Translations under genes and position numbers: made by a program | DNA from: Onchidella celtica | Lineage: Eukaryota > Mollusca > Gastropoda > Systellommatophora > Onchidiidae | Length of the DNA: 64,000 nucleotides | NCBI GenBank assembly: GCA_963931925.1 | Contig: OZ007570.1 | Location: 37,874,620 to 37,938,619, forward strand | Reading direction: 5' to 3' | Notes under the pieces: generated by a model | Database searches by the model: none | What the model was told of the DNA's origin: nothing | Seen by the model: only the letters and a program-made list of their open reading frames with translations | In this document: piece by piece, positions 47,301 to 58,882 of the stretch | Position numbering within the stretch: position 1 is the stretch's first letter | How the letters are laid out: every line of letters starts with the position of its first letter

Positions 47301-47643
47301 TCTCTGTGCTGAGTAGAAAGACGGGATTATTCATCATAAAATCGGACCCGTGCGTGCAGTGGATTTCGTATAGACTTTAGGTCAGGTTATTATCCAGCGA
47401 TACTTGGCCATGTCTGGTGCCAGTTTAGAGATGACGGGAAAAACCGGGGGCTTAAGCGCAAACGCTTGTAGAATGCCCAAAAGCTGGGGCTCGTTGGCCG
47501 GAAATTGGTCAGACCAGGGGTAAAGGATTACATAGAAGTGGCAGGATTTCAGAATTCAGCTGACACTTCAAGATGAAGTATAGACTAACACGCACTGCAG
47601 TGATCTGGCCAGTATACTGGGATGGCTGTTGTTAGCTGTAGGC
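44371..47643. other. Long intron stretch without recognised features
   Basis: 3.3 kb of AT-rich DNA. Several 60-90 codon frames have no motif, no splice context and no repeat match inside the window. Confidence 0.45.
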
Positions 47644-47950
47644 TACGTACGTAACCCAACTGTTTTGGACCAGGGGCGGCGAACATAAACATACCTGTCC
47701 CTAACCTCGTCCTCGTTCTCAACCCTAAATCTTATCGAATCCCTAACCCTGCTCCTTAACTTTTCAACCCCCCAAAAACAAGAGGGAAACAAAAAGAAAA
47801 TCTGAAAGAATAATTAATTTAGGCTGTTGTTAGAAGTATTGGAGGGGGGAGAGGGGGGGGGGGCTCTCTAGCTCTGGGGTCACAAAAGGCTGTAAAATAC
47901 TGACCCCTATTGCAAAACACTTGGGGTACATACATACAAGTAACAACAAT
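47644..47950 (-). mobile_element. Inverted-repeat element family E, copy 1
   Basis: Minus-oriented copy. CAACCCTAAATCTTATCGAA and CCCTAACCCT correspond to the reverse of TTAGGGATTCGATAAG in copy 3. GCTCTCTAGCTCTGGGGTCA is shared in reverse. Confidence 0.75.
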
Positions 47951-48136
47951 CTACTGGGCATTTGCTAAGATTTTGAGGGTAAGAATATAAATTAAACTTG
48001 AGAGAGCGGATGACATGATATCTGCATTGTACACTGTATCATTCTGACAATATTTTGAAATGAAAGGTATGAGGTGTACTACTAAGACAGAATACAACAA
48101 TGAAGACCATGAAAATATTCTTTAGACTTATACAGT

Positions 48137-48305
48137 ATTAAGCTGTGTTTTCATGTGCACGGCAACTTAAACGTAAAAATTCCATCAAGTAGTAAAGAGA
48201 AAGAGTGTTTCCGTAAATAAGGAGAGGGGGCCATTTCCGTACACACGAAAACATTATAATTCACTAACTGAACGGTTTTTGACGTTTCCGTACAGTACTC
48301 GTTCC
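48137..48305 (+). mobile_element. Inverted-repeat element family M, copy 2
   Basis: GTGTTTTCATGTGCACGG mirrors CCGTACACACGAAAACAT. TTTTTGACGTTTCCGTACAG also resembles the 23.9-kb copy. Confidence 0.6.
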
Positions 48306-48482
48306 CAACATTACTCTGCCACATTGTGTCTTCCAGCTTTTGAATCTGAGTTTGAGTTTGTTGTGAATAGGCGTCGGCATGATAACCCGCCACTCCGCGC
48401 CTTTCACGTTTTTTGGGTGTACTTTACTGTAGCTTGATTCTCACACCTTGATCAATTAAATGTTCGATAACACAATTAGAAT

Positions 48483-48786
48483 GTTGTTACAAGTACTACG
48501 TATGACCCCCAAGTTTTTTGCGCCAGGGGTACGTATTTTAAAGCCTTTTGTGACTCTAGAGCTAGAGAGCTCCGCCTGAATGCTCCTAGCAACAGCCTTA
48601 ATTAATTATTCTTTCACATATTCTTTTTTTGTTTTCGTCCCATTTTTGGTTGAAAAGGTAATGGTCAGGGCCACTGATTCGATGAGATTTAGCGTTGGGG
48701 ATAAGGACGGGGTTAGGGAAAGGTACGCGTAAGTACGCGTCCCTACTGCAAAACGCTCGGGATGCGTACGTATTTACAACAACAAC
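48483..48786 (+). mobile_element. Inverted-repeat element family E, copy 2
   Basis: The left GTTGTTACAAGTACTACGTA with TTTTTTGCGCC mirrors the right ACGTATTTACAACAACAAC with GCAAAACGCTC. Inner GACTCTAGAGCTAGAGAGCT and GATTCGATGAGATTTAG are shared with the other copies. Confidence 0.78.
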
Positions 48787-49296
48787 CACACAATTCTAGC
48801 GGCAAGAGACCTGTATGAAACCATTTTGTTTTTTAGGAAACCGAGCTTTTGTTGAGTCTGTCGGTTGTTGCCGTGGTTGGTTTGTTGTTGTGGTTGCTGC
48901 ATTTCTTGCTCAGTGGAAAGAGATGACGAGGGTTTCAATCCACTGTTTCATTTTCCCTGCCGTTGGTATTCTATTTGTTCTTCCAGGCTCTTCGTCCTTT
49001 TCCAATTCATTAATTGCTGCGCCTTTTTCATTAAATTTCAGTTTTTTATCTTTATCGATCATCACTTTCTTTTCCCTTTATCTGTTCTTCCTCTTTATAT
49101 CTTGTTTTTCACTGGGGCATAACATGTCACTTGATGCATTTTGAAATTAATAAAACGTGGAATGTGTGATGGGATCCGATTTGAGAGAAAGAAAATAATT
49201 TCTTATATATCCATTACCATCGTGCAGAGTGTCTCTCTGCAATTGCACTAAGATCTGTGCAGGTTCTTTCTTTTCTTTTTTTTTTTTTTTACTCCG
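48787..49296. other. No gene recognised
   Basis: A frame at 48815-49144 has hydrophobic stretches but is T-rich low-complexity sequence without supporting splice sites. Confidence 0.4.
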
Positions 49297-49815
49297 TGTT
49301 GTTGCTGCTGCTGCTGCTGCTCTGTTGTTGTTGCCGTCATGGTCGTTGTCGTCGTTGTTACTGCTGCTATTGTTTTTGCTGTTGTTACTGTTGTTGTTGT
49401 TGCTGCTATGTTGTTGCTGTTATTGTTGTCGTTGTTGTTGTTGTTGTTGTCGTTGTTGTTGCCGTTATTGTTGTCGTTGTTGTCGTTGTTGTTGCTGTTG
49501 CTATGATGTTGCTGTTGTTGTTGTTGTTGTCGTTGTTGTTGCTGTTATTGTTGTCGTTGTTGTTGCTGTTGTCGTTGTTTTGCTGTTGTTGTTGTCGTTG
49601 TTGTTGTTTGCTGTTGTTGTTGTCGTTGTTGTTGCTGTTGTTGTTGTCGTTGTTGTTTGCTGTTATTGTTGTCGTTGTTGTTGCTGTTGTTGTTGTCGTT
49701 GTTGCTGCTGCTGCTATGTTGTTGCTGTTGTTTTTGTCGTTGTCGTTGTTGTTATTGTCATTGTTGTTGTTGTTTGCTGCTGCTATTGTGGTTTCTGATG
49801 TTGTTGTTGTTGTTG
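49297..49815. repeat. GTTGTTGTC/GCTGTT triplet tract, about 520 bp
   Basis: Imperfect trinucleotide array (GTT, GTC, GCT). Because the unit is three bases long, frames stay open as runs of Val, Leu or Cys. Not a membrane protein. Confidence 0.95.
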
Positions 49816-50168
49816 TTCTTATTAGTGCTGATACTCTTGTCCAAGGTCACATTTGCAGCTGGGCGGCAACTTTTAGCGATTGCAACCCCACACGTAGAGA
49901 GTGTAACTCCAGAAGTTGCATACATAAGTAACACATGTCCGCGGTGTAATTCTCTTACCGTTTCAATGCTGTTTGCAAAATTTTACAGGAGAGCAAAAAA
50001 AAAAACTATTTATTTCCTTCACTGGACAGAATTGGGTCATATTTTAACGCATTAATCACAAAATCATATCTTCAAAACGATGACCAATATTTTTTGTTGA
50101 CACATAATACATGGTGTAGATTCATTTTGGAACAAGAAAGATTGGTCCACAAATAACTGAAGTTAGAC

Positions 50169-50200
50169 CAGAGAGTATAGATCTAAATCTATACTCTCTG
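50169..50200. mobile_element. 32-bp perfect palindromic mini-element with 7-bp direct repeats
   Basis: The arms CAGAGAGTATAGAT and ATCTATACTCTCTG are separated by CTAA. GTTAGAC lies directly on each side (50162-50168 and 50201-50207). The arms resemble the family H terminus CAGAGAGTATGTAT. It looks like two transposon ends with nothing between them. Confidence 0.65.
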
Positions 50201-50207
50201 GTTAGAC

Positions 50208-52106
50208 GGTTAGAGAATTACACCGACAATATAATGTTCTCAGTGGAGAGAAGTGAACAAAAATAAAAACGGCGAAGGACAAACGGTGGAAGTGAGGAGG
50301 AAACTAGACAGAAAACGAGAAATTGGCTACAGGACCGATCCTAATGAAAATTTACGTCGAATGTGAACACAGTGATTAGCATTGCTATGTTAACGAGCGA
50401 GTTATTTTGAACTCCTTTATCAAGATTACTTCACTGGAATTTTTTTTCCACTTATTTCTAATGGGCAGAAAATATATGTTTAAAATTCTCTCGTTGTATA
50501 ATCAATAGTTTCGTTCCAGTTTGAATAAGCTTATTTGAAGGAAATGAACTTTTTAAAAGCGGTAAATTAGGTTTGTTTCTTGTATTTTTTCCCTATTTTT
50601 TTCCCCCTGAGAAAGTTATCATTCATTCAAGCCATTTTTCTGGCACCAAGGACGTCAGACAGGGATGTGAGAGGCAAGGGGGGACAACTGCAAACATTAA
50701 AGCAGCAATGCTTTTAAAATAACCAAGATAGTTTATGCGACCTCGGGAAGACAAAATAGAGCCGACAGGTATTCTCTGTGAAGAAAGTACATTGTAACAA
50801 CCAATAATGTTTATTCTTGCACGAGGGACATTAGAAAGAGGCAAAAAAGGGGAGGGGGGGGGGGCTGCGCAATTGCAAACACACCAGCAGTGCTTTCAAA
50901 ATAACCGGAAGACAGGTATTTTCTGTGAAGAAAAGTAGATTTTACTGACGCAAAAACGTTAAAGTGAAGCTGCCACTGTGTTTCTTGCCCCGAAAGATAT
51001 AGTTGCTCTTGCGTACTCAATCTCAGGTAATTTGAAATAAGCCTAACGATCAAGCTTTCACGCTGGGCAATACTTTGTACCAAAATAGTAATTGTGTCTA
51101 AAAAAAAAAAAAAATTAAAATGTAAAAAATCCTGCTCGTGACTGTGTTGGTTATTGCTGTTGCTGAAATTTCACTGCTGTTGTCGGTGGTGCTGATGGTG
51201 GTGGTGATCATAGTTTGCAGACGGGGCAGTTTCACGGCTTTCGATTTCGAATCTGGCCTTTTCTATTATGCATATTCATGTATGTCCCTAAGAAATTTAG
51301 TGCCCTATCAGGTCAAATGCGCACTGTAAAAATTGATAAATTGATAATTTATGCAAAGATTTCTGACTTTTGAATTAACATCAGTAGATAGGCAAACGAA
51401 AGAACAGATGGTTCTGTGGGTGGTGTGTCGGTGAATGGAGAAGCAAACAAAGTGATAGACTGACTAACTGATACACAGGGTCTCAATACAAGGTTTTCAG
51501 TGCAATGGCACGTTCATTTCAGAATTCGCATTGGGAAAGGAATGCAAGCTGGAGTTTCGCTTTAAAAAAATAATGTAAAATTTGAAATATCTAATGAAAT
51601 GAGATCACTTTGTTTAGATCAACAGTAAGTATCCTCCGATGTACGTCATTTCTATTCTGTTATTCTCCGGGTGGTTGCTTTTGTTACAGAAAGCTTACCA
51701 TAGTTCATTTGGCCAAACAGATGGCGAAATCATAGACAAAGAACTAAGACAATAACTATGTGAGAAAGATGAAAAAGATGCGAATATTTTGTCTTCTCAT
51801 CAATCACCTCAGCATAGATAATTATACCTTTACAAAATGTGCCTTTGTCACCGTTTCTTACGATCGATCGGCATAATAGTGTCCATAAGCAACGGAAGGA
51901 ATGATACATTATTATACCGTAATGTCAGGCTGAGATAGAGCATAATAGAAATGAGAGGCTCTGTTACGTTATTAGCTACTGCTAAGGGTTCTCACACACG
52001 TACATTTATGACGCCTAAAGTTATTGTTGCTTGGGATTGGATGAGGTTGTAGAGATTAACATTTTACTGCAGAAGTATTTCAGCAGTTCGTCACTGCTCC
52101 GTGCCA
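50208..52106. other. No gene recognised
   Basis: Contains a G run (50851-50865) and an imperfect duplication: GGTATTCTCTGTGAAGAAAG at 50769 and GGTATTTTCTGTGAAGAAAA at 50915. Nothing coding seen. Confidence 0.45.
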
Positions 52107-52186
52107 ATGGCATAAGTCATTTTTGACACTTTTTAGATACTGAGAAACAGACGTTCTTTTCCTGTCATTTTTATGACTTATGCCAT
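52107..52186. repeat. 80-bp hairpin, 14-bp arms
   Basis: ATGGCATAAGTCAT and ATGACTTATGCCAT are perfect inverted repeats 80 bases apart end to end. A third GGCATAAGTTTGACATTTGC follows at about 52295. A small MITE or folding element. Confidence 0.6.
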
Positions 52187-52299
52187 AATGATTCTGTTGG
52201 ATTACTACATTTTCCTACTGGCACTTTTATTTTTCTGTAATATTATCTGACAGCCCTCACCCTCAGGAACGCAATGAATTATCACTTGCCTTTTGGCAT

Positions 52300-53399
52300 A
52301 AGTTTGACATTTGCCATTATCGTAAAGCAATGACGAATTGTTGTTATGCTCAGGCAGGGTTTTCAGAAAATTTAAAAGAAAAAACATTTATTCCACGTGA
52401 AGTCTTTTTTTTCTTTCTACCCCTTTCTCCAGCATAAGTTTAATTCTGGACCAGTAGGAACTCCCTGACCTGGGCGGGCCTCTGATTAAAATGCTGTCCC
52501 TTTTATGTACTTGCTGCAACGTTTACGAAATGTTCCCAGTTTGCAGCTAAGTATAATCTGAAGCAATAACCGCCTGATTCACAAGCATTGCCATCAAATA
52601 GATTAATAGAAGGAATTCACGCTTATACGATAATGAAATACTTTGGTGTGAAATTGGCCCCAGTGGATAATGATAATGTGGGCATTTTTCTTTAATTCCA
52701 TCCGGGAAAGGCATTCACAAATGAAGAAAATACTTTTTTCCGCTCACATTTTCACGGAAAGTTTATCAGAGTATTCATTCCTAAATGAACTCAATTTTGA
52801 GATTCTTTGAAACTATACCCAGAGCATCCACGAAAACTGTATTACCTGATACTGTATAGCGATTTGACGTTGAAATTATTCTCATTAAGAAAGAGAAGGA
52901 TTGCTTGTCGGATGCCCTGACTGCATCAGTACTGCTTTCAGGCGCATCTCTGTGTGTGACTTAGACAAAAATGTCCCACCTTCCCAGCAACCTGGGAACC
53001 GTATTACCTACACAGGCGTTGATTTACCGGGGCTGTTTTGTTCACGTAAATGAAGTTCATTTCAGCCGATGATTGGTGAATCACAGTGAACAATGAGACA
53101 TCTGACTTCTTGTCAGCAGGATACAATAGCAACGGCACCCTCAAAGCTAAATATAACCAGTACCTTTACAAATAATGAATGAACGGTGATTTGCCAAGGC
53201 AAAATTTGAATTCGTACTGCCTCAAGTCGCAAAGGTTTACAAAGATGGGAGAACGGTAATGTCCTTGTGGCAAAGTCTGCATTCATACAGTTGATTAGTT
53301 GAGTTAATAAGGAGCTTCGTATTGTTTTTTTTGTTCCAGAATGACAATACTAAGTAACCATAGGAATAATTATTTATGCCTTTTTGAGAAGTTGTCTTA
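52300..53399. other. No gene recognised
   Basis: Unassigned intron sequence. Confidence 0.45.
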
Positions 53400-53407
53400 G
53401 TCTAGAG

Positions 53408-53651
53408 CAAGGGTCACCAAACTACGGCCCGCGGACCGGAACCAGTCCGCGACGTCAGTTCGTCCGGCCCACCATGGTACATGTACTTGATGTACTTGAT
53501 ATAACCAGGGATATCTAGAGCTACGGGATGGACAAGCTTCCTCAAACCAAGATTCCTCAATACAAGTGAGGGTTAAAAGCCTCTTATGCGGCCCGCGCTT
53601 GTAAGTCTGTCAGTTATCCGGCCCTCTGTGAAAAAAGTTTGGTGACCCCTG
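53408..53651 (+). mobile_element. hAT-type nonautonomous element with 8-bp TSD
   Basis: The ends CAAGGGTCACCAAACTACGG and, reversed, CAGGGGTCACCAAACTTTTT are typical hAT termini, and the flanks GTCTAGAG/GCCTAGAG match at 7 of 8. CGGCCCGC motifs near both ends are characteristic of the widespread GGTCACCAAACT group. Confidence 0.82.
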
Positions 53652-53659
53652 GCCTAGAG

Positions 53660-54729
53660 TATGCCGTATTCAGTCTTAACGGATTAATCTTCCAATGATT
53701 TTATCATTGAATTGTCATTGGAAGGCAGATTAAATGCTGTTGATGAAGACGACGTGTGTCGTCGCTTGAGAAATTATTTGATAGCAGAACAATGAGCACT
53801 CCCCTACAATCTGCCTTTCTTCTTCCTTTGTCATAAAGAAGCACTGGGGAGCAGTATTAGAAATCAGACAGACTGGCAGACTTGGAGAAAGACAGACAAT
53901 GAGGTTGACCGATAGAAAGACAGAGAGATACACACACAGACAAGCAGACATAAAGACACAGAAAGACGGTTGAATTTGTTGACGGAGGTATAAATAATAT
54001 CATCAGTCTGCCTATCCAAAGATACTGATTACTGTGATATTTCAGCCTCGTTCAATATATAAAGGAGTATATAAAATAATTTTTTTATAGACATAATTTC
54101 TCTTCTGACAATGTCCAACACTGGTTGAAATTTGTATCTGCATTACAGTGGGAAAGAAAGAAAACAGGCATATTACATCTTCCGAGGATATAACTTAGTC
54201 ATCTAAGAAAAGCTAAGTTGAAAGAGCAGCTTAATGGGTGACTCAAGCAAGGACAAATTGACTGCTAAATATTTTTAACGAAAGGATTATTACTGGTTTG
54301 AAATTATTTTTTTAACCGATCAGCTTTCTCGCAGATTGTACAGGGGTCACAGGGGTGGATTTACGTTGTCTTCATTCAACAGTCTTCTTCACAACGATCA
54401 GTGACTTTGTCGTTGTTTTTTTTATTATTTTGCGGTAGCAATAATTTCATGGCCCAGAACGTAAGAGGTATTTCGTTTCGTTTTTTGAAGACGGTGTCTT
54501 CAGACGGCTGAATTCGTCTCAAAGTCTCTGAGAAGTCTCTGGAAATGGAAGTCTCTCTTCATTTTCGAAGCGGAGATTGTGTTTTTTTCGTCTATTTTTC
54601 TTTTAGATATTGGGTTATGGTCAGCATTCGGGCTAAGTCTGGGTCAGCATTTGGGATATGCCTGGGTTTACATAGCTTTTATAAAATTCCTGCCTCAGAC
54701 TTTAATTTTTTCCTTTTATTTTTTTTCAG
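53660..54729. other. Intron before exon C; nothing recognised
   Basis: Includes a GACA-rich patch at 53865-53970. No further exon was found before 54730. Confidence 0.45.
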
Positions 54730-54790
54730 ATGCGCAATTGTATTCAGGGCTGTTTCTTTGGTCTGGACGAGTACGCAAATCCTCTCATGG
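54730..54790 (+). CDS. ROS1: ROS1-like exon C: second CxxGC module
   Basis: A long T tract ending TTTTTTCAG precedes and GTAAGA follows. The 61 bases enter in phase 0 and leave in phase 1. The translation MRNCIQGCFFGLDEYANPLM contains CIQGC, identical to the human ROS1 pentapeptide and in the position of CEVGC followed by an acidic stretch in that protein. The split codon (G + AT = Asp) closes correctly on exon D. The intron downstream opens almost directly into a (CTAT)n-(CTGT)n microsatellite starting about 15 bases from the donor. Confidence 0.7.
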
Positions 54791-54805
54791 GTAAGAATAT
54801 CTCTC

Positions 54806-55110
<305 letters not shown>

Positions 55111-55445
55111 TCCTCATGCTAGATGAGCGAAGTGTTGTGTGATATTTTTTTACACTGCTTTCTTTCAGTTGCCTTAGTTGCTAATCTGAATGTATCTCCA
55201 ATCTGTTATTGCTTTAATTTGTGAAAATAACATGAAATTAGAAATTTCCAATATCCAAACACGGAAAGAAAAGCTCTATTATTGTACTATAGTAGTGTTT
55301 TTGGAGCCAGTGTTCTGTCAACTGTGAAAAAAATTCTCAGAGATAAGCTCTGAAAAAAGTTTGAATTAAATAGTGAAATTTCTTGGGACTGTTTGTCTTG
55401 CTTGAGTTTCGGTACTGAAACTGGATATATCTTATGTTTCTCCAG

Positions 55446-55681
55446 ATTATCTATCTGGAGAGCGTTGGGGCGTTTTATTCAAGCCCACACTGGTCAGGTC
55501 ATCTCTCAACTACTCTTCACTGACTCTGAAATGGGACACGCCCGTCATCGAGAACGTGACGTACAAAGTCCACAAACGGTTGGTGGATATGGACAGTGGG
55601 TGGCACCTTCACGCCGAAACAAACTTCCGGAAGGATCGCAAGATAGAACTGACCAATCTCCATCCCTTTGTGACTTACAAG
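55446..55681 (+). CDS. ROS1: ROS1-like exon D: most of first FN3 domain
   Basis: The acceptor TTTCTCCAG and donor GTAAAT bound 236 bases: two bases completing the Asp codon of exon C, then 78 codons, leaving in phase 0. Landmarks of an FN3 fold are visible: a leading proline, the B-strand pattern SLTLKW with its core tryptophan, a second strand VTYKVHKR, a central GWHL, and LTNLHPFVTYK before the F strand. SLTLKW and LHPF line up with TLRW and LHPF of the first human ROS1 FN3 domain. Two N-glycosylation sequons (NYS, NVT) fit an extracellular protein. A different open frame overlaps this exon (55393-55725) but does not join the neighbouring exons. Confidence 0.8.
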
Positions 55682-55722
55682 GTAAATCATCTCTCAAATA
55701 TTCCCAGCTTCTTCCTATAAGG

Positions 55723-55968
55723 TAACCTTAGCTCTTGTTTGTCTATCTTTATTTTCTGAAAAACTGGAGAACTTTTAGCATGGTAGAAAAGGTACAACAA
55801 TGGCACACTTTGACACTTGTTCAAAATGGGTTGTGGCACTTATCAAGCTGTTTCACAGTTCCGATTTATTTTAACTCCTTATCGTAATACTAAAGCCGCA
55901 AACTTTCAATGTCGAATTTCTCAGCTGCGCAAAAAGTGGAATTTGAGCAAAGAGGAACTGAGGTCGTG
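55723..55968 (-). mobile_element. MITE family A, copy 7, inside the exon D-E intron
   Basis: Ends AACCTTAGCTCTTGTTTG and AGAGGAACTGAGGTCGTG, with core CACTTATCAAGCTGTTTCAC. It starts about 40 bases after the exon D donor and makes up more than a quarter of this 851-bp intron. Confidence 0.78.
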
Positions 55969-56532
55969 TTATGTTTGAATAATAAATTTGAACGTCTATT
56001 GCTTTATTTCATTTGACGTCACAGTAATGCTCGTGCGAAATTTTTTTTTTTTTTTTGCGTATTTCGTTGGACGTTCTGAGGCCAAATTGATGTTTCGTTC
56101 TCCCACGTATTTCTGTTCTTCTTTTAGGATTACAGCTAATCATCCCCAGTGTCCATAGACACACACCAACACATTGCAACATACACCTAACACCACAATC
56201 CAGGTTTTTTTGTTGTTGTTGTTTTGAGGGTAACAAATATTATAATTATTGGACCTAGCAGTTCCTACGGCCGGTCATGAAACATGTATAGAATCTAATA
56301 CATTTCACATTTTAATGACAAGATACGCTAAGATATCTTCACCCAGAGCCATCTTAACGCATTTGCACACTGGACAGTTGCCTAGGGGCCCCATCCATGC
56401 AAATTTACATTGGTTTTTGAAACGAGGAAGAAAATCATACAACATTGTCCAGAGGCCCATAATGATGTTAGGAAGGCCCTGTTCTTACCACCATGTCTTA
56501 TTATAAAGCTTTACATCTTTATGCTGTTTCAG

Positions 56533-56620
56533 TTTAAGGTCCTGGCTATCGTGTCCTCTCGACCAACACACATTATGGAGTCTAGTGCCACTGTGGAGAT
56601 CATGACTTTGCCCTATGGAG
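56533..56620 (+). CDS. ROS1: ROS1-like exon E: end of first FN3 domain
   Basis: The acceptor ATGCTGTTTCAG and donor GTAAGC bound 88 bases, phase 0 in and phase 1 out. The translation starts FKVLAIVSS and ends MTLPYGG. Joined to exon D it gives TYK-FKVLAIVSS, the F and G strands of the FN3 domain, matching YIFRVV in the same place of human ROS1. A phase-1 exon end at an FN3 boundary is usual for this domain class. The next exon, which should begin in phase 1 with a second FN3 domain, was not seen in the remaining 7.4 kb. Confidence 0.75.
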
Positions 56621-56837
56621 GTAAGCAGAATAATCAATTCATTACGTGTCTGACAGTACACCAAAACCTGGGTTTCGTTTCCTTAATCTTGTTTTTCTTT
56701 TTTTGAAATTCATCGGATTAATAAATAGTATGGGTCACTGTCGGTTTTTTGTTTGTGATTTTCACGTAAAAGATTCGAAAAAAAGAACGGTCTATAATTT
56801 TTCAACCGGACAACCCGCAGGATAGCCTTCTTTTCTG

Positions 56838-56867
56838 CGTGCGCGCGCGTGTGTGTGTGTGTGTATG

Positions 56868-56950
<83 letters not shown>

Positions 56951-56983
56951 TTCTTTCCCTCTCTCTCTTCCATTCTCTCTCTG
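56838..56983. repeat. (GC)n(GT)n(CT)n compound microsatellite
   Basis: GCGCGCGTGTGT followed by about 50 CT units. Confidence 0.95.
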
Positions 56984-58691
56984 ATGAATGAAAATTTGGA
57001 ACCTAAGGGGGTGATTGCCTGGAAAAGGTTGAAAACCTACATCTTATGAAACTACAAATAAGCGTGCGTTCAATTTCCTGGAGCACATAACAAACATTAG
57101 AACCGGCGGGGGGAGCGGGGGGGGGGTTGAAGGCAGGGCATTTTCAATATCTATACCGCAGGCGAACAATAATATACGGTTCACAAAGAGCATTTTCTTG
57201 ACTCTTTTCCAATTTTCAACCTTCATTTTGAAAAAAAATAATAATAATAAACTTCTGGGTATTTTCACAACTGATTCGGTGTAAATACAGCGAGAAAGAT
57301 GATCTCAGTTCCGTAGAAAAAGAAAATGTTGGCCCTGTGTCTTGTAAAGGAGGATTGATTTGACCTTCGACCTAGGTTGTCTTCAATCCCACCCCACCCT
57401 TCCCACCTCTCCTTCCTCTATCTCCTTCTCCCCCCCACCCCCCTTTTCTCAGTTTACCCTACATCTCTTTGGCTCAGCCGAGACATCTCACTTCAGCGCC
57501 AATCATGGAGCTCGCCAAGTAAATTGAAATCCTGCGCTGTCCAGCAAGTGGTGGGCAATCACAGACTGGTCTAGAGGGCCCTTCTTTTCTGGCCCTTGCA
57601 GCGCGTGCAAGCTGTAATTTTTATTTATTTTTTTCTTAAACATTGTTTCTGTAGGCACCATTCAAATGAACCCTAAATCCACCAGCACAGTATTTTGAAA
57701 ATCTTTTTATGCCGATCTTGCAGCGTTGGGGAAAATAAAAGAATGTGGGACGGAGAGAATAGTGAAAAATTAAACACGCATGTAACAGAAAAAAAAAAAA
57801 CCGTATGTCCTGGGTTACGAACCAGAATGTGTTAAGTCCAATTTTAGTGACAGCTTTTAAATGCCTGTAGATATGCAAGACGACAAGGCATGCGACTTTA
57901 TTTTATAGCCCAATGAAACTATTCATGTGAACGTGTTGAAATGATTGCAATCATTTGAGTTTTCATTAAGGGTACACATTTTTAATTCGTTTTTCTCAGT
58001 TTGACGATTTGGGGCATAAAACATTCTGGTTGCCAACCCCCGATATGTATACATATGTTTTCTTAAGTCTTAATATTAAAACTGTAAGAATAATTCAAGA
58101 AACCCTGCCTGTTTCAGACTGTGTATCAGTTGTGCGACGTTCGATGCACTGGCCATTTGTGTAATTAATTCCACTTAAAAAGGAGCTGATTCTGGCGATA
58201 AGACAAAATTGCCATTACATCGATATTCCCTAGATAATCTCAAAATGACCGTACGAAAACCGTCCTGCCCAAAAAGGGCCAAAAAGAAGGGCGTTCTAAC
58301 GCTACCAGAACCCGAGAATATGTGAAGTTCTTAAGCCATTGAAGACAAGCTGTCTTAAATTTTAATTTCCCCGATATTTGTGTAATTTGCATTACGTTTT
58401 ATTAAGCTGGCCAAAATTTTTTTTTAAATATGTTGTTTCAGTGTAATGAATGCTAGAGTATAGACTTGATAAAACAGGACGAGCTATGTCCGAAACCGAT
58501 TGCGTTGGTGACTGCCAAAGTCAACAGTTCTGCCGTGTCAGCGGCAGGAAAAAGATTATTTACTCTAATCTGGGTCAAACTCACTTTCTGACATCATTAT
58601 TTTTATTGAACGAAATTTGCACTATATTTCCATCTTCGTAAGTTTGTACAATAATAACTAGTTTCTTTTAGAAACTGAACATAGAATAACT
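56984..58691. other. No gene recognised
   Basis: G run at 57105-57127 and C/T-rich stretch at 57380-57450. No second FN3 exon was recognised. Confidence 0.45.
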
Positions 58692-58880
58692 ACTCTTGCC
58701 CACAGCATCCGCTTCTCTCCGATATTTTTACGGACAATGACGTAAAACACTCTTTGCCTCTGTATACTTGTCAATAGCACCCGTACCGCTCCGCTCCTCA
58801 CCGCTATACAAGGCAAAGAGAGTTTTTCATACGTCATTGTCCGTAAAAATAACGGAGCGGATGTTGTGGACAAGATTACT
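58692..58880 (+). mobile_element. MITE family D, copy 3
   Basis: CTTGCCCACAGCATCCGCTT and ATTTTTACGGACAATGACGT are mirrored by TACGTCATTGTCCGTAAAAA and ACGGAGCGGATGTTGTGG. Confidence 0.78.
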
Positions 58881-58882
58881 AG

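Noticed and set aside
49229-50055. Frames rich in Val/Leu/Cys resembling a membrane protein
   Set aside because: Triplet-repeat translation in all three forward frames.
55393-55725. 110-codon frame over exon D
   Set aside because: It is a shadow in another frame; only the frame in phase with exons C and E shows FN3 features.
57461-57560. Possible next exon after exon E (frame with RDISLQRQSWSS)
   Set aside because: Acceptor and donor candidates do not give a phase-1 entry with a recognisable FN3 strand pattern.
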